Source: JASLBX01 sp036373915 (lineage in GTDB: Bacteria > Actinomycetota > Actinomycetes > Jiangellales > Jiangellaceae). Taken from it: DNA of 64,000 bases. The stretch spans positions 16,117-80,116 of the forward strand of contig DASUUU010000137.1 of assembly GCA_036373915.1 (NCBI GenBank), given 5' to 3'. The first letter of the stretch is position 1, and every line of letters starts with the position of its first letter. Below the pieces are notes generated by a model. It did no database searches, had not been told where the DNA came from, and saw nothing but the letters and a program-made list of their open reading frames with translations. Position numbers and translations under genes: made by a program. Of this stretch, positions 48,686-56,430 are shown one piece after another.

Positions 48686-50110
48686 TCAGATGTCGTAGTA
48701 GAGCTCGAACTCGTGGGGGTGCGGCCGGAACTGGATCGGTAGCACCTCGTTCTCACGCTTCCACTCGATCCAGGTTTCGATCAGGTCCTGGGTGAACACA
48801 CCGCCCGCGAGCAGGAACTCGTGGTCGGCCTCGAGCGCGGTCAGCACCTCGGGCAGGGACGTCGGAACCTGCTGAACCTGTGCGTGCTCCTCCGGCGGCA
48901 GCTCGTACAGGTCCTTGTCGATCGGCTCCGGCGGCTCGATCTTGTTCTGGATGCCGTCCAGGCCGGCCATCAGCATGGCCGAGAACGCGATGTACGGGTT
49001 GCACGACGGGTCCGGAATCCGGAACTCGATGCGCTTTGCCTTCGGGTTGGTTCCGGTGATCGGGATCCGCACGCAGGCCGAGCGGTTCCGCTGGCTGTAA
49101 ACCAGGTTGATCGGCGCCTCGAAGCCCGGCACCAGCCGGTGGTACGAGTTGACGGTCGGGTTGGTGAACGCCAGCAGCGCGGGCGCATGCTTGAGCAGGC
49201 CGCCGATGTACCAGCGCGCGGTGTCCGACAGCCCGGCGTAACCAAGCTCGTCGTAGAACAGCGGCTGGCCGTCCTTCCAGATGCTCTGGTGGCAGTGCAT
49301 TCCCGAGCCGTTGTCGCCGAAGATCGGCTTGGGCATGAAGGTGACCGTGCGGCCGTTCGCGCGCGCCGTGTTCTTGACGACGTACTTGTACTTCATCAGG
49401 TTGTCGGCCTGCGTGAGCAGCGTGTCGAACCTGATGTCGATCTCAGCCTGGCCGGCCGTGCCGACCTCGTGGTGCTGCATCTCGACCTCGATGCCGGATG
49501 TCACAAGGTTCTTCAGCATCTCCGAGCGCAGGTCGGTCAGGTGGTCCATCGGTGGGACCGGGAAGTAGCCCTGCTTGTACCGCGGCTTGTAACCGAGGTT
49601 GCCGCCCTCTTCGGCCCGGCCGGTGTTCCAGGCTGCTTCTACCGAGTCGATGTAGTAGTAGCCGGACCTCTGGTTGGTCTCGAACCGGACGTCGTCGAAG
49701 ATGTAGAACTCCGCCTCCGGGCCGAAGTACGCGGTGTCGCCGATGCCGGTGCTCTTCAGGTAGGCCTCTGCCTTGGCGGCGATGTTGCGCGGGTCGCGGG
49801 AGTACGGCTCGTCGGTGAACGGGTCGACGATGAAGAAGTTGATGACCAGCGTCTTGTGCTGGCGGAAGATGTCGAGGTAGGCGCTCGTCGGGTCGGGGAT
49901 GAGCTTCATGTCCGATTCGTGAATCGCCTGGAAACCCCGGATCGACGATCCGTCGAACATCAGCCCTTCGGCGAGGGTGTCAGCATTGAACGTCCCTGCC
50001 GGAACGGTGAAGTGCTGCATGATGCCCGGAAGGTCACAGAATCGGACGTCGATGAACTCGACACCCTCGTCCTTGACGAACTTCAGCAGCTCGTCGCCGT
50101 TGGTGAACAT
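48686..50110 (-). CDS. glnA: Glutamine synthetase, type I
   Basis: The product has 474 residues, the standard length. MFDGSSIRGF, PEAEFYIFDDVRF, GSGMHCHQSIW, FEAPINLVYSQRNRSACVRIP and KRIEFRIPD carry metal-, ammonia- and ATP-binding residues. Y402 in DLYELPPEE is the adenylylation site targeted by GlnE (38249). It joins ammonia to glutamate. AGGAGG 4 bases before ATG 50110. A full GlnR box upstream and a hairpin downstream make it a single-gene transcription unit. Confidence 0.97.
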   Translation of the reverse strand: MFTNGDELLKFVKDEGVEFIDVRFCDLPGIMQHFTVPAGTFNADTLAEGLMFDGSSIRGFQAIHESDMKLIPDPTSAYLDIFRQHKTLVINFFIVDPFTDEPYSRDPRNIAAKAEAYLKSTGIGDTAYFGPEAEFYIFDDVRFETNQRSGYYYIDSVEAAWNTGRAEEGGNLGYKPRYKQGYFPVPPMDHLTDLRSEMLKNLVTSGIEVEMQHHEVGTAGQAEIDIRFDTLLTQADNLMKYKYVVKNTARANGRTVTFMPKPIFGDNGSGMHCHQSIWKDGQPLFYDELGYAGLSDTARWYIGGLLKHAPALLAFTNPTVNSYHRLVPGFEAPINLVYSQRNRSACVRIPITGTNPKAKRIEFRIPDPSCNPYIAFSAMLMAGLDGIQNKIEPPEPIDKDLYELPPEEHAQVQQVPTSLPEVLTALEADHEFLLAGGVFTQDLIETWIEWKRENEVLPIQFRPHPHEFELYYDI

Positions 50111-50183
50111 TCAGCCTCCTAGGCCCGGTGGTGCCGAGCGGTCCGGTGATGCTTCTCGCTTGCAAGGACCGTAAGAGTGGGCG

Positions 50184-50221
50184 GTTTCTCGGCTGTGTCC
50201 CGAGTGTTTCGCTCGTGTTAC
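50184..50221 (-). promoter_or_regulatory. GlnR box of glnA
   Basis: On the glnA strand the pentamers GTAAC, GAAAC, GACAC and GAAAC follow each other with exactly 6-base spacers, matching the actinobacterial GlnR consensus gTnAc-n6-GaAAc-n6-gTnAc-n6-GaAAc. The site lies 73 bases upstream of the start codon. GlnR would regulate glnA by nitrogen supply. Confidence 0.85.
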
Positions 50222-50268
50222 GTCACCGCAGTGCAGGTTTCACCTCGTTGACACAGTAGCCTGACGCG

Positions 50269-50706
50269 GTGACCAGCGGCGACAGAATGCACAACACGAC
50301 AAGCCGGCACGACCTGCCGGCCGAGGGGCCTGGCTCCCCGGCCGGGTGGGGACGGCGGTTCGTCGCGCTGCTCGTCGATTGGGCGATCGGCAACGCCATC
50401 GCCTTCATCTTCGCCGGCCCGGCCGTTTGGGACCGGGAACGCGGGCTGGTATGGCTGCCGCTGCTGTGCTGGTTCGCGCTGGTGTGGCTATTCACTTCGT
50501 TCACCGGCGCCAGCCTGGGACAGTGGCTGCTGCGGCTGCGGGTCATCCGACTTGACCGCAGGCGGGTCGGGCCGTGGATCGGGCTGGTGCGGACGGCGTT
50601 GATCGCATTGGTGATCCCGCCGCTGATCTTCACTCCCGACCGCCGTGGCCTGCACGACCTGATCGCCGGTACGGCGTGCGTGAACGGGCCTCGGTTGTCG
50701 GCCTGA
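50269..50706 (+). CDS. RDD family membrane protein
   Basis: The product has 145 residues: GWGRRFVALLVDWAIGN (RDD motif with R and D), SLGQWLLRLRVIRLDRRRVG and DRRGLHDLIAGTACV. It has about three helices. Function unknown; it conservatively neighbours glnA in actinobacteria. GTG start. Confidence 0.9.
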   Translation: MTSGDRMHNTTSRHDLPAEGPGSPAGWGRRFVALLVDWAIGNAIAFIFAGPAVWDRERGLVWLPLLCWFALVWLFTSFTGASLGQWLLRLRVIRLDRRRVGPWIGLVRTALIALVIPPLIFTPDRRGLHDLIAGTACVNGPRLSA

Positions 50707-50723
50707 AACGATCTCCACGGGGT

Positions 50724-50761
50724 GGGCCGCCCCCAGAATGATCTCTACGGGTGGGCGGCCC
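50724..50761. terminator. Hairpin between convergent RDD and DUF4191 genes
   Basis: GGGCCGCCC (50724-50732) pairs with GGGCGGCCC (50753-50761). The arms lie within two near-identical direct copies (about 50710-50732 and 50740-50761, both reading GATCTC-ACGGG-TGGGC), so the dyad arose by inverted ends inside a direct duplication. Confidence 0.55.
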
Positions 50762-50841
50762 AGTAGGCGTGTCGGTGCGCTACCACCCGCACGCGCCTGG
50801 TACGGCACCCACAGGCATGCTGAACGTGATCGACCGGCAGC

Positions 50842-51546
50842 TCAGCGCTGTTGGGGTAGGCCGCCGCGGGGCACCCGCAGGCCCTTGGGCAGCGGGCCCT
50901 TGGGCATCGGGACAGGCTGCGTGCCAAGTGCCCGCAGGCGCGAGCGCAACTCGGTGATCTCGGCGCCGCGAAGCTGCCGCGGCAGCTTGCGGACCTGCCG
51001 GGCCAGCTTCGGCAGGGGGATTTCGTCCTCGCCGCGCCCGACGATCAACTCGTGGATCGGTGTCTCGGGGGAGACCCGGGCGTGCCGGCGCTTCTCCTGG
51101 TTGAGCAGGTTGGCCAAGCGCTGGTGCGACGTTCCCTCGGCGACGAGCACGATGCCCGGCTTGCCGACGGCGCGGTGGACGACGTCCTGGTGTTTGTTGG
51201 TGGCGACCACCGGTGTGGTGTCCCAGCCGCGCCGCAGCGTCCCGAGGGCGGCCATGGCGGCACCCGGCTGACCCTCGATCTGGGCGTAGGCGGCGCGCTC
51301 GGCCCGGCGCCCGAAGATCAGCGCACCGACCAGCAGGGCCATCGGCAGGCCCATCACCGGGTACAGGATGCGCCGGTCGAGGATGAAGCCGAGGGCGACG
51401 AACACGCCGAGCGTCACGAGGATCGCGGCCAGGGTGACCCAACCGATCCAGCGGTCGCTCCGTCTGGCCATCCGGTAGGTGCTTTTGATCTGAGCGATGC
51501 GGCCGGGCTTCTTCTCGGCAGACTCCTGCGCGTCCTTGCGTGCCAT
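50842..51546 (-). CDS. DUF4191 family membrane protein
   Basis: The product has 234 residues with two helices at about 33-75 (WIGWVTLAAILVTLGVFVALGFILD, PVMGLPMALLVGALIFG). The cytoplasmic part carries QIEGQPGAAMAAL and HQDVVHRAVGKPGIVLVAEG, typical of DUF4191, which is conserved next to lipA in actinobacteria. Function unknown. It follows map by 10 bases, likely the last gene of the lipB-lipA-map operon. Confidence 0.9.
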   Translation of the reverse strand: MARKDAQESAEKKPGRIAQIKSTYRMARRSDRWIGWVTLAAILVTLGVFVALGFILDRRILYPVMGLPMALLVGALIFGRRAERAAYAQIEGQPGAAMAALGTLRRGWDTTPVVATNKHQDVVHRAVGKPGIVLVAEGTSHQRLANLLNQEKRRHARVSPETPIHELIVGRGEDEIPLPKLARQVRKLPRQLRGAEITELRSRLRALGTQPVPMPKGPLPKGLRVPRGGLPQQR

Positions 51547-51556
51547 GCCGGACAGG

Positions 51557-52351
51557 TTAGTTGCCCGCCCCCGTGCTGCCGAAATCGCCGCGCTCGGTCA
51601 GCACGAGTGGGCCGTCCTCGGTGATGGCCACGGTGTGCTCGCTGTGCGCCCCGCGCGAACCGTCGACGCTGCGCAGGGTCCAACCATCGCGGTCGGTGAA
51701 GATCGCCTGCGAGCCGGCCAGCAGCCACGGCTCGATCGCGATGACAAGCCCCGCGCGCAGCGGCAGGCCGCGGCCGGGACGGCCGTCGTTGGACACCGGA
51801 GGGTCGCCGTGCATCGTGCGACCCACGCCGTGGCCGCCGAACTGGGTGTTGGGCTCGTAACCGGCGGCCCGCGCCACGTCCCCGACGGCGGCCGAGATGT
51901 CGCCCATCCGATTTCCGACGACGGCCATCTTGACGGCCGCGGCCAGCGCATTCTCGGTCACCTCGATGAGCCGCAGATCCTCGTCGCCGGGTGTTCCCAC
52001 GACCAGGCTGACCGCGCTGTCGGCCACCCAGCCGTCGACCGATGCGGCGAAGTCGATCGAGAGCAGGTCACCGTCGCGGAGCCGGTAGTCGTACGGGCGG
52101 CCGTGCAGGACCGCGTCGTTGACCGAGGTGCACAGGACCTTCCCGAACGGGTAGGCGCCGAACGTGGGGTGATAGTCGACGTAGCATGAGGACGCGCCGT
52201 CCTCGTTGATCATGTCGTGGGCGAGCGCATCGAGGTCGAGCAGGTTCACCCCGACATCGGCGGCCTCGGCGACGGCGGTGAGCACACCGGCCACGAACTG
52301 TCCGGCCGGCCGCATCGCCTCGATCTCGGCCGGCGTGCGGAGCTCGATCAC
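51557..52351 (-). CDS. map: Type I methionine aminopeptidase (second copy)
   Basis: The product has 264 residues without the N-terminal extension of the 27547 copy. Metal ligands: LSIDFAASVDGWVADSAVSLV (Asp pair), FGGHGVGRTMH (His), IAIEPWLL (Glu) and HSEHTVAI (Glu). GTG 52351 overlaps the lipA stop (GTGA). The open frame continues upstream, but that is the shadow of lipA. Confidence 0.93.
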   Translation of the reverse strand: MIELRTPAEIEAMRPAGQFVAGVLTAVAEAADVGVNLLDLDALAHDMINEDGASSCYVDYHPTFGAYPFGKVLCTSVNDAVLHGRPYDYRLRDGDLLSIDFAASVDGWVADSAVSLVVGTPGDEDLRLIEVTENALAAAVKMAVVGNRMGDISAAVGDVARAAGYEPNTQFGGHGVGRTMHGDPPVSNDGRPGRGLPLRAGLVIAIEPWLLAGSQAIFTDRDGWTLRSVDGSRGAHSEHTVAITEDGPLVLTERGDFGSTGAGN

Positions 52352-53289
52352 TGGACGGCTGCCGCGGCGGCGCGCGCCTCCGTCGCCTGCCGGTACAGGC
52401 GCCCGGCGCGGTACGACGAGCGCACCAGCGGGCCGGACATGACGCCGGCGAAGCCGATCTGCTCGGCCTGCTCGCGAAGCTCGACGAACTCCTCGGGCTT
52501 GACCCAGCGCTCCACTGGGTGGTGCCGCGGGGACGGCCGCAGGTACTGCGTGATGGTGATCAGATCGCAGCCGGCCGAGTGCAGGTCGACAAGGGCCTGG
52601 GAGATCTCCTCGCGGGTCTCGCCCATGCCGAGGATAAGGTTCGACTTGGTGATCATCCCGGCGTTGCGGCCCATCGTGAGCACCTCGAGCGAGCGTTCGT
52701 AGCTGAACGCGGGCCGGATTCGGCGGAAGATCCGCGGCACCGTCTCGACGTTGTGCGCGAACACCTCGGGTTTGGCGTCGAAGACCTGCCGGAGCAGCTC
52801 GGCCCGGCCGGAGAAATCGGGGGTGAGGATCTCGACCCCGGTACCGGGGTTCAACGCATGGATAGCCCGGACGGTTTCGGCGTACAGCCAGGCGCCCTCG
52901 TCGTCCAGATCGTCCCGGGTGACGCCGGTGACCGTGGCGTACCGCAGGCCCATCGCCTGCACGGACTCGGCCACCCGGCGCGGCTCGTCGCGGTCCAGCG
53001 GATCGGGTTTGCCGGTGTCGATCAGGCAGAAGTCGCATCGCCTGGTGCAGTGGTCGCCACCGATGAGGAAGGTCGCCTCGCGGTCTTCCCAGCACTCGAA
53101 GATGTTCGGGCAGCCGGCCTCCTGACAGACCGTGTGCAAGCCCTCGCGTTTCACCAGGGACTGAAGCTCGCGGTATTCAGGCCCCATCCGGGCGGTGGTC
53201 TTGATCCAGGACGGCTTCTTCTCGATCGGCGTCTGGCTGTTGCGCGCTTCGAGGCGCAGCAGTCGACGACCTTCCGGTGCGACGCTCAC
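52348..53289 (-). CDS. lipA: Lipoyl synthase
   Basis: The product has 313 residues. It has the two iron-sulfur motifs: CQEAGCPNIFECW (auxiliary cluster, C-x4-C-x5-C) and CTRRCDFC (radical-SAM cluster, C-x3-C-x2-C). It inserts sulfur into octanoyl groups on E2 and H proteins, which here would include SucB (56431) and the glycine cleavage system whose gcvT is at 62760. The GTG start overlaps the lipB stop (GTGA) and its stop overlaps map. Confidence 0.96.
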   Translation of the reverse strand: MSVAPEGRRLLRLEARNSQTPIEKKPSWIKTTARMGPEYRELQSLVKREGLHTVCQEAGCPNIFECWEDREATFLIGGDHCTRRCDFCLIDTGKPDPLDRDEPRRVAESVQAMGLRYATVTGVTRDDLDDEGAWLYAETVRAIHALNPGTGVEILTPDFSGRAELLRQVFDAKPEVFAHNVETVPRIFRRIRPAFSYERSLEVLTMGRNAGMITKSNLILGMGETREEISQALVDLHSAGCDLITITQYLRPSPRHHPVERWVKPEEFVELREQAEQIGFAGVMSGPLVRSSYRAGRLYRQATEARAAAAAVQ

Positions 53290-53942
53290 GCAACCAGACT
53301 ACGTTCCGCGACGAGGATGGTGGGCAGGTGGCGTTCGATCAAGGGTGAGACCTCGGCCACACCGACCTTCCGGCCCAGTTCGGCCGTCAGTGACGTGACG
53401 CCGGCGTCGGCGATACCGCACGGGACGATCGCTGCGTACCAGTCCAGGTCCGGGTCGCAGTTGAGGGCGAAACCGTGCATCGTCACGCCTTGGGCCACCC
53501 GGATCCCGATGGCCGCCACCTTGCGGGCCGGACCCCTCTCGTCGGCCGCGACCCACACACCGCTGCGACCCTCGATGCGCCGGGTCTCGAGGCCCAACTC
53601 TGCGCAGGTGTCGATGAGCATCTGCTCGACTCTCCGCACGTACGCGACGACGTCGACCGGATCGCGCAGTTTGACGATCGGGTAGCCGACGAGCTGTCCG
53701 GGCCCGTGCCAGGTGATCTTGCCGCCGCGGTCGACGTCGATGGTCGGGGCGCCGACGCCGGGCAGCGGACGCTCGTGTGGCTCGGTGCGCTTGCCGGCGG
53801 TGTAGACGGGTTCGTGCTGCAACAGCATGACGGTGTCGCCGATCTCACCCGCGGTACGCCGGCCGTGCAGGCGCCGCTGCTCGTCCCAGCCATCCCGGTA
53901 CGGAACGAACCCGTCGTACCGGATCACCTGGAGCGGACTCAT
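53286..53942 (-). CDS. lipB: Octanoyl-ACP:protein octanoyltransferase
   Basis: The product has 218 residues: EHERPLPGVG-like substrate loop, RGGKITWHGPGQLVGYPIVKL, RKVAAIGIRVAQGVTMHGFALN (Lys) and IVPCGIADAGVTSL (catalytic Cys). It transfers octanoate from ACP to lipoyl domains, upstream of LipA in the pathway. ATG 53942 is the family start (MSPLQVIRYDGFVPY). Confidence 0.94.
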   Translation of the reverse strand: MSPLQVIRYDGFVPYRDGWDEQRRLHGRRTAGEIGDTVMLLQHEPVYTAGKRTEPHERPLPGVGAPTIDVDRGGKITWHGPGQLVGYPIVKLRDPVDVVAYVRRVEQMLIDTCAELGLETRRIEGRSGVWVAADERGPARKVAAIGIRVAQGVTMHGFALNCDPDLDWYAAIVPCGIADAGVTSLTAELGRKVGVAEVSPLIERHLPTILVAERSLVA

Positions 53943-54021
53943 GCCGTCCAGCGTATGCCAGCCCGGACCGAAACCGTCGGGCACCGTGCGGGTACGGGGC
54001 CGCGTTTGCAACGATACGCAC

Positions 54022-55512
54022 GTGGACTCTCCCTTCGTGCCGGGCTACGTGCTCGATCAGCGGCTCGGCGACGGCAGTCACGGTTCGGTCTGGGTGGCCC
54101 GCGAGGAGAGCTCAGGGCAGGTCGTCGCGGTCAAGCTGCTGGCGATCCCGTCGCCACAGCAGCGGGCGCAGGCGCAGCACGAGGCGCTCGCGCTCACTAC
54201 CGTCGATCATCCGCACCTCCTGCCCGTGTACGGCGTGATCGAGATCGACGGCGGCTTGGCCCTTGTGCTGGCCTATGCGGACGGCGGCAACCTCGCCGAC
54301 CTGATCGCGGCGCGGCAGGTGCTGGACCCGGGCGAGGTCGTCACCATATGCGCGCCGCTCGCCGATGCGTTGTCAGAACTCCACCGTCGTGGCGTCGTCC
54401 ACGGCGAAGTGCTGCCGGCCAACGTGCTCTTCAGTGCCGACGGCCGGCCGATGCTGTCCGATCTGGGAGTCGTCCGGCTCACCGGGCAGGCGCCGCTACG
54501 GGCGCCTGGGCTCACTGCTCCGGAAGTGGAAGCCGGTCACTGGCCGGTCCCGGCCTCCGACGTATACGGGATGGCCGCGACGGCGGTGCTCGCCCTGACC
54601 GGGTACCCGCCCGGTCGGCCCCTCACCCTGCCCGGCATCGCGCCGGCCACCCATGGAGCGCTGGCACAGGCCCTGCATGCCGAACCCGAGCGCCGGTTGG
54701 ACGCCGCGTCGCTGTCCAACGCGATGTTCGCGCTGGCCGACCCCGCACCGGTGGGCCTCATCGCGAACACCGGGGAGTTCACCGAGATCGCGTCGGCAGG
54801 CGACGCCGAGGAGGAAGCCGCCACGGCGGGGCGCCACGGTGGGCGCAGGACACGCAAGCGCGATCGTCCCACACCGTCACCCGCGGCCGAGCCCGAACCA
54901 CCTGCCGAGGAGCGCCGCCGGCCGCGCAGCCGCAAGGACGTCCTGCTCGTCGGGCTGGCGCTGCTCGTGGCGTTACCGGTGGTCGGGTTGGGTGCGTACG
55001 CCGCGTGGAACCAACTGCGCGGGGAGGACGTCAGCATGCTGCCGGGTGCCGGCCGGGTGACATCCCCGGACGGCACCGAGGAGCCGCAGGACTTGTGCGG
55101 CGGGCTTCAGCCGGCACCGACGGAGGAACCGCCGCCGGTGACGGACTGGACGCCGGTGGTGGAAGGGCTGTTCACCCTGCGGGCCACGGCGTTCACCGAG
55201 CTGGATCCGGAGGTGCTGTGTGACCTCTTCGCGCCGTCCAGCCAGCATCTGGCCGCCGACTACGAGCTGATCCAGGACTACCAGGAGGCGGGCGTGCGCC
55301 CGAGCGGGCTGCGCTTCGAGGTCGTCGACGTCGAGCTTCTCTCCGATGAGGGTGAGCTGCCGGTCGTCCTCGAGATAACCGACCGGATCACGGCCTATGA
55401 CCTGGTCGATGAGGAAGGTGAGGTGCAGGAGCGGATCGAGGGCGTCCCCGAGGGCACCTGGCGAGCCGAGTTGGTCGTCGCCGCGGACGCGTCCGGTTAC
55501 CGGTTCAGCTGA
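54022..55512 (+). CDS. Membrane-anchored protein kinase-like protein, probable pseudokinase
   Basis: The product has 496 residues. A kinase fold (about 7-245) has glycine loop LGDGSHGSVW, K38 (VVAVKLL) and E54, and D147-L-G, but the catalytic loop reads VHGEVLPANVLF: H127-G-E129 replaces H-R-D and L131 replaces the catalytic Lys, so phosphotransfer is doubtful. A charged linker with PTPSP and PEPP stretches leads to a membrane helix (about 311-332) and an extracellular domain (about 375-496) without a known family. GTG start divergent from lipB. It may sense an external signal or scaffold a partner. Confidence 0.85.
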   Translation: MDSPFVPGYVLDQRLGDGSHGSVWVAREESSGQVVAVKLLAIPSPQQRAQAQHEALALTTVDHPHLLPVYGVIEIDGGLALVLAYADGGNLADLIAARQVLDPGEVVTICAPLADALSELHRRGVVHGEVLPANVLFSADGRPMLSDLGVVRLTGQAPLRAPGLTAPEVEAGHWPVPASDVYGMAATAVLALTGYPPGRPLTLPGIAPATHGALAQALHAEPERRLDAASLSNAMFALADPAPVGLIANTGEFTEIASAGDAEEEAATAGRHGGRRTRKRDRPTPSPAAEPEPPAEERRRPRSRKDVLLVGLALLVALPVVGLGAYAAWNQLRGEDVSMLPGAGRVTSPDGTEEPQDLCGGLQPAPTEEPPPVTDWTPVVEGLFTLRATAFTELDPEVLCDLFAPSSQHLAADYELIQDYQEAGVRPSGLRFEVVDVELLSDEGELPVVLEITDRITAYDLVDEEGEVQERIEGVPEGTWRAELVVAADASGYRFS

Positions 55513-55516
55513 TCTC

Positions 55517-56419
55517 TCAATGGAGTCCGGCCGAGACGATCGACGGGGGGTCCGGGTGGTCGAAGCTGAAGCCCGATTCGAGTAGCCGGCGTGGCACTGC
55601 CCGGTAACTCGCCAGCAGTTCCTCGGCGAACTCGCCGTAGCGGGCGCGGAGTGCAAACGACGGCACCGGCAGCAGCGTCGGCCGGCGCAGCGTATGGGCC
55701 AGGACGCGGGCAAACTCCGCGTTCGTCACGGGCGCCGGTGCGGTTACGTTGTACGGCCCGGTGCACCCGGGCATCTCCATGAGAAACCGCAGCGCCTTGA
55801 CCGCGTCGACCAGCGAGATCGTGCTCCAGTACTGGTCGCCACCGCCGAGTGGCCCGCCGAGGCCCGCCCGGAACCACGGCAGCATGCGCGCCAGCGCGCC
55901 TCCTCTGCGCGACATGACCATGCCGAGCCGCGCGTGACACACCGCGATGTCGGCGGAGGTCGCGGGCTCGGCCGCAGCCTCCCACTCAGCACATACCCAG
56001 GCCAGGAAACTGGAGCCGGGCAGTTCGTCCTCGTCGAGGAACTCGCGACCGTGGTGCAGCCCGTAGAAGACGATCCCTGACGCGGAGACCAGCACCCGGG
56101 GCGGATGATCGAGTTTGGCCAGTGCCGTCGCGAGGACGTGCGTGGCGTTGGTGCGGCTGGCCAGGATGGTCTTCTTGTACGACGACGTCCAGCGGCGCGC
56201 GCCGACGGGCGCGCCGGCCAGGTTCACCGCAGCGTCGACGCCGTCGAGGTCTTTGATGTCGATGAGACCCCGCGACGGGTTCCAGCCGACCTCGTCCGGG
56301 GCCGCCGGCTCGCGGCGCACGAGCCGGACGACCTCGTGTCCGTCGGCGACGAGCGACCCGCGCAGTGCGGCGCCGACAAGTCCGCTGGAACCCGTGATCG
56401 CAACGCGCATGCCCGCCAT
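55517..56419 (-). CDS. TIGR01777 family NAD(P)-dependent epimerase/dehydratase-like protein
   Basis: The product has 300 residues: MRVAITGSSGLVGAALRGSLVADGHEVVRLVRR (nucleotide loop), NLAGAPVGARRWTSSYKKTILASR and the C-terminal DUF1731-type PSFALRARYGEFAEELLASYRAVPRRL. Function unknown (YfcH/SulA-like). ATG 56419 or 56410. It follows sucB by 11 bases in one operon with lpdA. Confidence 0.9.
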   Translation of the reverse strand: MAGMRVAITGSSGLVGAALRGSLVADGHEVVRLVRREPAAPDEVGWNPSRGLIDIKDLDGVDAAVNLAGAPVGARRWTSSYKKTILASRTNATHVLATALAKLDHPPRVLVSASGIVFYGLHHGREFLDEDELPGSSFLAWVCAEWEAAAEPATSADIAVCHARLGMVMSRRGGALARMLPWFRAGLGGPLGGGDQYWSTISLVDAVKALRFLMEMPGCTGPYNVTAPAPVTNAEFARVLAHTLRRPTLLPVPSFALRARYGEFAEELLASYRAVPRRLLESGFSFDHPDPPSIVSAGLH

Positions 56420-56430
56420 AGTGCCCGAGT

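Noticed and set aside
53827..54021. N-terminal extension of the kinase-like protein
   Set aside because: It overlaps the lipB start region on the other strand; the kinase fold starts right after GTG 54022.
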